Positions 54,663 through 64,000 of a DNA stretch of 64,000 nucleotides are shown piece by piece. Source of the DNA: Enoplolaimus lenunculus (taxonomy: Eukaryota > Nematoda > Enoplea > Enoplida > Thoracostomopsidae). The stretch's first letter is position 1. Every line of letters begins with the position of its first letter. Made by a program: the position numbers and the translations under genes. Location: positions 1 to 64,000 of the forward strand of contig JASANG010002563.1 of the NCBI GenBank assembly GCA_030248215.1. Reading direction: 5' to 3'. The notes under the pieces were generated by a model, which was given only the letters and a program-made list of their open reading frames with translations, had not been told where the DNA came from and searched no databases.

Positions 54663-55832
54663 TTGCAATCTTCTGCACTAAATAAGCGCCAAACAAAATC
54701 TATATTTTATTAGTCCAGCCAAAGATTATTAGTTAATTGGACTTGCAAGGCTATTCATACTCATACGTATGAATTAAATCTTTGCATAAATTCATCATAA
54801 ATAAATTGCAGCTGCAAGATCTTAGATCTTCGAATGAATTTTCCAACTTAACTTGCAACTGCAAGTTTCAGCGTCGTCAAACATTCATGCGTGAAAAAGG
54901 ATTTTTAAGAATTTTCTTGGCTCGTTAACGCTTGCATTCTATAATTTCTATTTAGTTCTCGATAGACATTATAAAACAGTTTCGGCCACCAGAGTCGTAG
55001 ACTGCGAATCAAACAAGTTTGATATAATGTATCAGATTGACCCATCACAATTTGGGTTTAAAAATTTAAGTTACGTGCAAGTGTGTTCACACCAGGGCGT
55101 GACCTGAAATTCGGCTTCGGTACTTTAACTTTGCGGATGTTTTTTAGATTAAAAAATTTAAACCATCATCAGTTATAGTTATGCCAACTATCATGGACCT
55201 GATTGACTTAGTTTTACATATTTTTTTCTGTCAAACAGGTAAATAATGTAAACGTTTGCATGCGCTCGTGTACGTTCACAATTTAAAACTTGATAAAGAA
55301 GACCAGTGTTATATCACGGGCGTAAAAGTATATACGTATCAGCAATTTCATATTCCTAAGGCTAAACCTAAAATTCAGTGTAAATTAAGTCTGTAACTAA
55401 GCCTAAGCAAAATAATAGCCTCAATTCTAGTCCTATCTACCTGTATTTCATAGTACCAAGAGAAAATGGGATGGCCTTAAAAGTAACATGCTGCAAACAA
55501 ATATTGCGACTGAACACAACGCTATGAAAACAGAACGATGGAATTGGGGTCGTTGTTAAAATGTTACAAATGCATCGGCGTTAGATGTTAAGCTTGGTCA
55601 CGTAAATACTTTAGATACCTTAGGCCATTGATGGAAGAATTGTTGGCTACGTTTTGATATTTGAATGCAGCTATCAATTATTAGATTTGAATTAATTATC
55701 CGGCTCCGGCCGGACATTGGATTATCCGGCTACAGCATTTTTTGTATCGCGTCGTGCAATTATTTTGTTACAATGACTTGAATGTGTGAATAGTTCAATC
55801 ACTTAATTTGATACTTACATAAAATACTAACA

Positions 55833-58800
55833 ATGGGAATTATTGATAAAATTAAGGATGTAGAAAATGAAATAGCGCGAACTCAGAAGAATAAAGGTAA
55901 GTTGATAATGTTTCACAAGGCGAAATTGATGAAAATGTCATGTTTTGTTACCTACTAAAAGCAAAATTAAACTGGTACATATATACTACTAGATCGGTTT
56001 GTGTTAGTTAATGGAGAAAGCCAGACAGTTAATATGTAAGGCTGTAGCTCCGCTTGCCTGAAATTACCATTATTAACATGAATCTTTTTATTTAAGCCAC
56101 CGAATATCACTTGGGCATACTGAAAGCAAAACTAGCGAAATATCGTCAACAGCTTTTGGAGCCTCAAGGAAAATCAAAAGAAAAGGTATTTTTTGTAGCT
56201 TAATAAGTGTTTTTAGTCGCTTTCGTCGTAACATCTGCACATATCAATATGTGCACCTGATAATTTGGTTTAGGCTCCAGTAAGACTTCAGAACAGGTTC
56301 TGGTTTCGCTACTCTTGTTTGCGGGCATTTTCGTTGAAAAGTATCTGAACTGGATTTTGACTAGATACAGAATCTTATTTTGTGCACTAATGAAAATTAT
56401 TTGAGTCGCGCCAAAGTACTACGTACGTATATATTTTCTTTGTCTGAATTAAAATTAATAACTGCCAGAGGCGGGTATTTAAGTACAGATTTCAATAAAT
56501 ATATAGTTAAAACTTCATCACGTTAACTTATTTGTACGTATATACATGCTTTATTTATGTTATAATTTTTTTTCTACAATGGTCTTAGCATTAACTGGCT
56601 TCTTATAGTTATGTTATACTTTTTTCGAAACAAGTATCTGGCAACATAGAATACTGGAGCGGGAATCATAATTCGATTTTCTGCCGGACTCGGATAACCG
56701 GTTGTATCTAGATACATAGTACTAAATTAGGGAGATTTAGTTTTTTGTTAAAGAACGGGTTTAATTCTCGGCTTTGATATTTTTCGGTATCCAATATGGC
56801 ACCTTATTGGTTTTAGGGTGAAGGGTTTGATGTGATGAAAAGCGGTGATGCACGAGTGGCGCTTATTGGGTTTCCATCTGTCGGCAAGGTTGGTTTTATG
56901 CAATAAGTAAAAAAATAGCAAAAACACCGACTTTCACACTCTGTCGAGTTAGTTTGCGCAAACGCAGTGACAGCTCAACCTGCTCTTAACTCTACCTAAT
57001 TTAGAGATTATACATTTGCTTATAAATACGCTTTGAAATAATGTCTAAGTTTTAAGCGCTGTAGTTGTCTAACTTTGTTATATGTTTTATGTGATTTAAC
57101 TATGGCTGTTTGAAATGCTCTCTGCAGCTTTGTAATTTTTTTATTCCTAGATACTGCTGTTGGCACACTGTTTGAAAAATATAACGCTTAATAACGACTG
57201 AGGCCGTAGCCGTGTCAAAATTCATGCTAAGCATTTCTGACAGAGAATGCCACGAGGTGATAATAGATTTTAAGATAATTGAAAATTCTACAAAATGTAT
57301 GCATTTTACAGTCGACTTTGTTAAACACTGTTACTTCTACAGAAAGTTGTGCAGCTGCGTATGAATTTACATTAACTATGGCTGTTTGAAATGCTCTCTA
57401 CAGCTTTGTAATTTTTTTATTCCTAGATACTGCTGTTGGCACACTGTTTGAAAAATATAACGCTTAATAACGACTGAGGCCGTAGCCGTGTCAAAATTCA
57501 TGCTAAGCATTTCTGACAGAGAATGCCACGAGGTGATAATAGATTTTAAGATAATTGAAAATTGTACAAAATGTATGCATTTTACAGTCGACTTTGTTAA
57601 ACACTGTTACTTCTACAGAAAGTTGTGCAGCTGCGTATGAATTTACAACGCTTACGTGCGTGCCCGGTGTCATAGAGGTGAGTGTTAGTATTAGTTGTAA
57701 TTTCTAACACGGAATTCAACCCGTTTTCCTTAATCACAGTTGGTGATTAATAAGCGTAATAGGAACTAAATTTTGCCGGAACAGGAACAGGAATTGAATT
57801 TTTCTGAAGGAACCGGAACAGGAACATTATCCGGCATTTGTAATAATTTTCATCACCGAGTACGAATTTTCGGCTATTTCATCTTCAAGTTTTGTGAAAA
57901 CACAACGCAGACAGTTTATTAATCTTCAATATTTGAGTATTTTAAACAGATGTGTAATCAATGGTGTAGTCAGGAAAATTTCAGGTGGCATCACCTCTCT
58001 TGGGATTCATGTACCTGGCTTTTGGACACTATAATTTGCAGCACAGGAAATCTCCTCCCTTTTTCTTTTCAAAATACTGGCTACGCCCACGTATCTAATA
58101 TAAAGTTAATTATAAAAATTCTATTTAATATTCAGTATGAAGGTGCCAATATACAACTTCTCGATCTTCCTGGTATCATTGAAGGTGCTTCTCAAGGTAA
58201 GAGCTTGGTTTTTTGTCTTAATCTATTTTCTGGTAGTTTAGGCATCCAGACGAGGTATAACTTTGTGTTTGAAACATTACAAGTAGTATATATGCACCCT
58301 TTCGGAATATGTATACTACTTTACATTTTATGTTTGCATCAGGTTGATTACCGTAGCAACAGTGCAGAATCTACACGTATACGGTTTTGTATATGGACTC
58401 CGCATGAATTAATATAAACTGGCTTATCGTATAAACGTTAAGACGCATTTGAAACCAAATAAGAGGGCCCGAGAAAACCAGAGCGCTTCAGTTTAAGCCT
58501 AAATCTCTACTTACCATTCTGTTTGAGGTTTAAACGAGCCTTAGAAATTAACTGTTTTGTGCATTTAAGGAAAGGGTCGCGGAAGACAAGTTATTGCTGT
58601 TGCGCGCACAGCTGATCTAGTAGTAATGATGCTTGATGCCTTAAAAGGCGAAGTACAGAAGTTAGTGTTCTAAAGTAAAACTAAATTTAACAGGGTCAGA
58701 TCTTGTGAATGGTATAATTAATCGTGGTTGAGCTCTAATCAGCCAAAGATATATATGGCACTGTGTTTATATTTCGGGTGTGTCTGAAGTTAAATTATGT

Positions 58801-61800
58801 AAGTACAATATATGGTACGTTTGTATGTAGCTAGCTGTTTTTGCCACTAACTTTTGTGATTTGATAACTGTTTGTATCTGAAGTGTTATACAACGGGGCT
58901 TATTTCGGTTGTGGTGTAGCGAATGAGTGTAACGCAATTTGAATGTGTTATCTGGCTGTATATTTCTGAAACGTTTTGTTTGCAGGCAGTTACTAGAAAA
59001 AGAATTAGAAACAGTAGGAATTCGATTGAATAGAAAGCCTCCAAATATTTATTTTAAGGTATAGTGTCTAACAGCGATTGTTTCTTAAATTTCAGCGTTT
59101 GGCGTATGTTTAATACGGGGTTGTTTACAATGAGGATGTGAAAGCCTTATTTTAGGCGGTTTAATTACGGTTCTTAGATTCAAAGTCTAATTAAGAGCTG
59201 GTGTTATTTTATATGAGCTCTTGGGTTCTATGTGAAAGTCGGTTAATGAAAAAGGTGCAGCTTTAATACTCAATATCCGTAAAATATTTAAACTAATAGT
59301 TGTTGTATTTCCGTATTTAGTGAAAGGTAAATTTACGGCCCGTATTCTCAAATGTGCGTAGCATCTATCATCAGTTGGTGGTGGGTCTTGGAACTTTTAA
59401 GCCAGTGAATAGTTAAGTTCAAAGTTCAGTTTGTTGCATTTGATTTGGCCTAGTACTATTTTTGAAATCCGCAGTTTCAAGAGTTCGTCAGTTGTTTGAA
59501 AATCTATGGCTAACTGGTGATAGATGCTATATGTATTTGAGAATATGGTCGTAGATCATAGGTCTTTAACGTTGCAATTAGTGATTTAGATTAAAAAGTC
59601 CGGTGGATTGCATTTTAATTCAACCATTGCTTTGACGAAAATAAACGAGCGCCTTGTACAGTTGATATTGCACGAATATAGTAAGCTGCAGGTTTTGCAG
59701 TTTCTAAACTGTTTGTAATTCTTCATCATACCATTTGGATTATAATCGATCAGAACTTTAATACTTCGATGCTACGTAAATAAGACATTTATTATATTTT
59801 AACCATAAAAGTGTTGATTTAAAAATCTCTGACCATAACAAAAATTGGGACGTTGCGGCGGCGTTAAGAAAATGAAAGTAGACGCAAATCGTTTGCGCAA
59901 AATTTGCAAGTCATTGTAAGATTTTTCTTTGTTTTTATTAATTGAAAGTTCTTTAATTTTGCAGAAATATTTAACGCTGAAATTGTGTTCAGAGAAGATT
60001 GCTCAATGGACGATTTAATAGACGTTATCAATGGCAACCGTGTGTACATGCCTTGCTTATATGTGAGTTTATTTTAGGCTAATTTTTAATGCAGCCGTTT
60101 GTCGTTGCAATATGCATTGTGCAATTTCAGCATCTTCCAGTGTGAAATGCAATTTTAGTTTTATTTTAACACTTAGATGTCAGTTTTCTTTAGCCAAATC
60201 GCTGTTATATATACTAACTAGTAAGACAACCGTTTATTTGGTGTTATGCAAAGACATAGTTTGCTTTAAGAATCTATTTAGATTTGCAAATTATTAATGC
60301 TATAATAGTTACCGTCGTGTGAATTTATGGTTGTCTCGGAGTTTGTTTCAGGTGTACAATAAAATTGACCAAGTTTCAATTGAAGAGCTCGATCGATTAG
60401 CTCATTTGCCAGATTCCATTGTGATTAGGTATGGTTTTTGTTGTTCAATTTTTGTAATGGTATATCCTGTTATCGACAGAGTAGCGCTAGCGCTATACTT
60501 TTGATGGCAGCGCCACCCTTAAGGTGGCACTATACTTGTCATGCTGCGCCGTACGGCAATTCACTTACGACGCTATTTTTCTTGCGTACTGTCAGGCATT
60601 CCAGGAATATTCTAGGTTCCTGTGTCGTGTTCGAAAACGTAGTTTTAAATTTAGATCTGATGTTTTGTTTTAAACGCGTCTGTAATTTTTATTCCATTTT
60701 ACATTTAGCTGCAATATGAAGCTCAATTTGGATTATTTTCTTGAAGTATTATGGGAACGTCTTGCGTTGATAAGGATTTATACCAAGAAGCCTGGAGGTG
60801 ATTAACGAATGCAAGAGTCGGTGTTGATTTTAAACAAGAGTATATAACGCGTATATAACGTACCTAAATTTGTGTGGCATGTATTTTTAATCGAGCTGTG
60901 ATCTCATTACGTGAATAATTCGTGAAATTTGCATATTGAACATTTGTAATTAATAAATTATGTAATCATTCTGTTGATTGAATGCGGTGGGATATATCAA
61001 AAATTTGCCCAGCGCTGTTGTTTCGTACACAGGATGAGCCCTGTTGCAGACTGGTGTCTAATTATCCACCTCGTGATGAAAGTAAATAATGCTGTATAGT
61101 TTTTGGCGACAAATATATTGTAGGTCTTCTGCACAGTGCATACATGTCGCTTTTGATAATGTTATGGCAATTAAGCTTGTGAAGTGCTGAGTACTGAGCT
61201 GAACGTTGTAATTCCTCTCTCGCCTGTTGAGAGGCGTGTTATGTTCTTTTCAGGTTCGGAGGACCCGAGGAATTAAATCCAAAATCTCTGCTATCGGAAT
61301 GTTTTTATGGCTTCCTCAAACTGTAATCATGAAGGCAAAATTTTTCAATGTTTATGCTCACAGGTACTCAACGTATTTTATCCGAAATGTTTCTTTTGTC
61401 TATTTTAGAGCCACCAGACCTTGGTCCTGACTCGGGATTGATTCTTAGAGGCGGTGCGACAATAGAACATGCGGTGAGTAGCACTAACTGTGTCGTATTA
61501 TAATGCGTACAAACTGAAAGTTTAAAAAATTTTATTTTCTCAAAATTGGGACTAGAATTTAGAAATTGAATATTTTGAATCTCAGGCTTGTTAGGAAGGG
61601 TAAGTTGTTTCTTAATTTAAGACTTTTTGTACCTTGTAAATTGGGCAGACGGTCAACACAGACATGTAACTGCCTGTGTCGTCGTGTTATCATCTAGTGT
61701 TTGTTTGGGGATATTGAAAAATCTCAATAGTTAACCAAAAATTTACCATTTTTATGTGGTTTATGGTAATCTTTGGTTATGTTTAAAAATAGGACGGCTG

Positions 61801-62187
61801 TTAAGCTATTATTTCTTCAAAGCGTTTCTTTCTCGCTGATTATTTGTTTTCTTGTGCCTTTACTGTAGTTTTGTTTTGTCTTCGCTGCAAAAAAATGCGC
61901 ATGAGCTTGCGAGTAACAGCTGCAAGTTCTCGCTGTAAAATATTGCACGTGTGAACACGGCTTAAGTTGTTGGAAGGTACTTTATGTGCCATATTGTCAA
62001 CTAGGGCTTCTGTCTGGCAATTATCCTTAGCTATGTATATTTTTAGTGTCATAGTATACATCGAACCCTAGCCGCAGACTTCAAATACGCTATTGTATGG
62101 GGGACAAGTACCAAATTTTCACCGCAACGTGTTGGCCTGCAGCATAAATTGCATCATGAAGATGTTATACAAATTATGAAGAAATGA
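55833..62187 (+). CDS. DRG2: Developmentally regulated GTP-binding protein 2 (DRG2), 13 coding exons
   Basis: Exons: 55833-55896, 56097-56185, 56817-56888, 57588-57677, 58136-58196, 58570-58660, 58986-59058, 59590-59680, 59965-60062, 60352-60428, 60709-60797, 61409-61473, 62047-62187. They sum to 366 codons plus stop (human DRG2 is 364). The start [20 protein letters not shown] matches DRG2, not DRG1, as do [20 protein letters not shown] and [19 protein letters not shown]1 is GFPSVGKST (69-77, split by intron 3), G2 region YEFTTLT (92-98), G3 DLPG (115-118), G4 NKID (246-249). A C-terminal TGS domain runs from about 290 to DVIQIMKK at the end. By family, it is a cytosolic Obg/DRG-type GTPase stabilised by DFRP2/RWDD1, associated with ribosomes and translation. 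All intact motifs suggest a working gene. Intron 3 carries a truncated copy of exon 4. Confidence 0.97.
57096..57647 (+). repeat. 276-bp direct tandem duplication across DRG2 intron 3/exon 4
   Basis: Copy 1 is 57096-57371 and copy 2 is 57372-57647, offset exactly 276 bp. I see two mismatches (CTCTGCAG versus CTCTACAG; AATTCTAC versus AATTGTAC), about 99% identity, so it is recent. Only a few bases of identity sit at the junction. Confidence 0.95.
57312..57371 (+). pseudogene. Truncated duplicate of DRG2 exon 4 with intact acceptor and no donor
   Basis: Identical to the first 60 bases of the real exon 4, with the same acceptor, but the copy breaks off inside the YEFT codons and runs into duplicated intron. 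Reading on from it reaches a stop (TGA) within about nine codons, and no donor resembling the real one is present. It should therefore act as a decoy acceptor at most. Confidence 0.85.
57588..57677 (+). CDS. DRG2: DRG2 exon 4 (functional copy): end of G1, G2 region
   Basis: Thirty codons, phase 0 on both sides, acceptor GCATTTTACAG, donor GAG/GTGAGT. It supplies the Ser-Thr finishing the P-loop, [14 protein letters not shown] and the G2 region. Its first 60 bases and the 216 bases of intron before them are duplicated immediately upstream. Confidence 0.95.
60500..60565. repeat. GC-rich CGCCGTACGG MITE fragment in DRG2 intron 10
   Basis: GGTGGCACTATACTTGTCAT and TGCGCCGTACGG match the ends of 21640-21815 and 34265-34622. 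Confidence 0.6.
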
Positions 62188-62245
62188 TTGTTGTATAATG
62201 AAAAGGCTGTGATTAGAAATCGTATTCTCAAATGACTATAGCATC

Positions 62246-62394
62246 GGCACATGTTACTTTTAGGGCCGTCCCAGTTTCTTGTGGGTTTCTGAAAGAGTAT
62301 GCTCACATTCTAGACTACATTTTTTGCTTAGGCTTTGGTGTAGGCTTAGGAACACGTTTAATCTACTGTTACGGCCCTAAAAGTAACATTGGCC
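62246..62394. mobile_element. GGCCCATGTTACTTT-type MITE with 8-bp duplication ATAGCATC
   Basis: Ends GGCACATGTTACTTTTAGGG and CCTAAAAGTAACATTGGCC; ATAGCATC exact on both sides. 149 bp with only a trace of CTTAGG core. It lies 58 bp past the DRG2 stop, so probably in its 3' UTR. Confidence 0.95.
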
Positions 62395-63499
62395 ATAGCA
62401 TCTATCACAACATTATCGATAGGTTTTCAAGTCGGCTAACTATTGCGCCAGAATGACTCGAACTAGGAATAGTTTTATGGTTCAGTGAGTGGAAAATAGT
62501 AAGACCTGTCAGTTGACATTAGGTTCCACACATAGTGAAACTATCGGCCAAGATTTTTGTATCTGCCATTTGTTAAGCTTAAGCTAAACTTTAGAGCTTT
62601 TCATGTATCTATAATTTCGACTGCAGTAACACTTGTTTGTAATATTCCTAAACCTAAGTCTAAGGGAAGCCTAAGCTAACGTCTCAGCGTGAGAATATAT
62701 GTATTCGTAGGCCTAAAGCAATAAATTATTCTAAAGCATAAGCTTTACTTTTTCAGAAAATAGACTGACTCTCATCTATAATACATCGACTGATGCACGC
62801 ATATTGTGTTTCAACTATTTATCGAATTATGCTGAGATATGCATGGTTTCACTGTTATTTATTATCTGTTCCATCAGATTCTATAAATAAATTTGTTTTG
62901 TTGTAATGGTTATAGGCAAAGCAACCAATATCTATTCATGGTAGGTTCGACTTAATATGGCGGTTTTTTGGTCCTATAAAAAGATGTTTCGGTATTTGTC
63001 AATTAGTGTATCAGACTACACCGGACGTTGGCCTCTGGCTCCGGCAGAAGTCGTTTTTCGGCACCGGCAGGATTTGACTGGAGGTTATGGCAATTTCGGT
63101 GGTTCAATTTTCCATAGTTTTGCAAAATTTATTTGTTTGCTGCGTTTGGTTATAGTATACGTTTGGTACAGTCTTGAGCAAAAAATTGTTGAGATTTAGT
63201 AAATATGCGCAAAACCAAAAGATTTAACCACTGAAACAAGCCTCAGCAAAAAAAATCTAATCTACAACCTAAACGTACTGTTTTATGGACCCACAAGAAA
63301 ACTGGACGCCCCTTAAAGTAACAGGTCGTTGCAGTTTATAGCGAAATAGCGAAGCAATAGAGGTATTGTTGACTGCTAAAGTGGTCCGATGCTGAATTTT
63401 TATCGCCAGTTGGTGATGTATATTTGCTGCAAATATTAAAGCCAAAACATTTTAACTGAAACACCCAGTAATCACCACGATTTGCAATACAGCAGGTCG

Positions 63500-63659
63500 G
63501 GCCTACGCATAGAACAGGCCGGAACAGTAGTACAAACATTCCTAAGCCTAAGCGTAAGAATGAGCTTATACCTAAAGCTTAAGCTTAAGCAAAAAAGCTT
63601 GAGCGTAGTCTATTACAGTCCCGCAGGAAAACTTTCCGACCCTGTTCAAGACATGGGCC
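63500..63659. mobile_element. GGCCCATGT/CTTAGG MITE with 8-bp duplication GCAGGTCG
   Basis: Ends GGCCTACGCATAGAACAGG and CCTGTTCAAGACATGGGCC, GCAGGTCG exact on both sides. Confidence 0.95.
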
Positions 63660-64000
63660 GCAGGTCGAATGTGGGTACAATATATATTTGCTGATGGCTG
63701 TTCTCCCGTCTGGTGGCAAACTCGTTCTCGGCATCTTTTTTGTTAACGATACTTTAAACAAGGAAAGTTTGTGTCTAATAGTTTTAGGTATATAAAATAT
63801 ATTCAGAGCGTTTAAAGAAATGAAAATCATTCAGTATTTATATTGTTCATATGGTTCAAATTTTAAATCCTAACATATTTGCAATGATTCGGACTTGAGT
63901 TTAGTAGAGAAATACTTTTCAGATATTAGCAATAATTAATGTTTTAGTTGTCAAATGTTCCCAAAATTGGCCCTAAATATGTAGGTTTAGAACCTGCCAG

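Larger units (their letters stand above)
52570..55832. other. Intergenic region between divergent TIPIN and DRG2
   Basis: Both 5' ends face this region. The 52770-52860 stretch is less AT-rich (CCACGCTGCGCGCG) and may belong to the TIPIN promoter or 5' UTR. 53604-54662 is SINE/MITE territory. A decayed CTTAGG-type MITE is seen near 55320-55485. Nothing recognisable at 52870-53300, 54080-54500 and 54910-55310. Confidence 0.6.
62188..64000. other. Downstream of DRG2: repeats, no gene
   Basis: Two GGCCCATGT-type MITEs and fragments. AATAAA hexamers near 62724 and 62885 are candidate DRG2 poly(A) signals. A decayed CCTAAG element lies around 62640-62770. Nothing recognisable at 62400-62640, 62780-63000, 63330-63490 and 63665-64000. 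Confidence 0.6.

Noticed and set aside
57950-58417. 155-codon plus-strand frame in DRG2
   Set aside because: Only its central part (58136-58196) is DRG2 exon 5; the rest is intron that happens to stay open.
1-64000. Retroviral or LTR elements, Polintons
   Set aside because: No reverse transcriptase, integrase, capsid or polymerase motifs and no long direct terminal repeats were seen.

Overview
The window is animal nuclear DNA. It carries three spliced protein genes whose products are recognisable across bilaterians, standard GT-AG introns, and AT-rich intergenic DNA packed with short non-coding DNA transposons (MITEs), tRNA-derived SINEs and tandem arrays. No bacterial or viral genes, rRNA or CRISPR are visible. 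An invertebrate, possibly a tunicate or other non-vertebrate deuterostome, fits the intron sizes and repeat style, but I cannot name the species.

Layout. Positions 1-16463 hold no confident gene, only repeats. Positions 16464-40962 (+) are a calsequestrin-like gene (11 coding exons, 437 residues, signal peptide, thioredoxin-fold repeats, 14-Asp tail). Its last intron contains a second, phase-compatible terminal exon (34970-36897) that would replace the Asp tail with a 642-residue Thr/Asn/Lys-rich extension. Positions 40963-46481 are repeats, including a 566-bp element built of 8-bp units. Positions 46482-52569 (-) are a TIPIN (Timeless-interacting protein) gene in nine coding exons, 370 residues, with a Swi3 domain, a 25-nt microexon and an RPA-binding motif. 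Positions 52570-55832 separate the divergently transcribed TIPIN and DRG2 genes and hold two facing SINEs. Positions 55833-62187 (+) are the GTPase gene DRG2 in 13 coding exons (366 residues), with a very recent 276-bp tandem duplication that copies two thirds of its fourth exon. Positions 62188-64000 are repeats.

All exon joins in the three genes keep frame, and the exon lengths sum to whole codon numbers. The genes are functionally unrelated: calcium storage in the ER/SR lumen, replication-fork protection, and a translation-associated GTPase. Nothing suggests coordinated function.

The dominant repeat is a MITE superfamily with GGCCCATGT ends, eight perfect 8-bp target duplications in this window, and interchangeable cores: (TTAGGC)n, (CTGTCCNN)n, or short unique sequence. 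Other families include palindromic CACTGCAAAAAATG elements (TA duplications), a CAGAGTGGGA hAT-type element, GTAGTGACCCG elements, and foldbacks. No transposase gene for any of them was found here.
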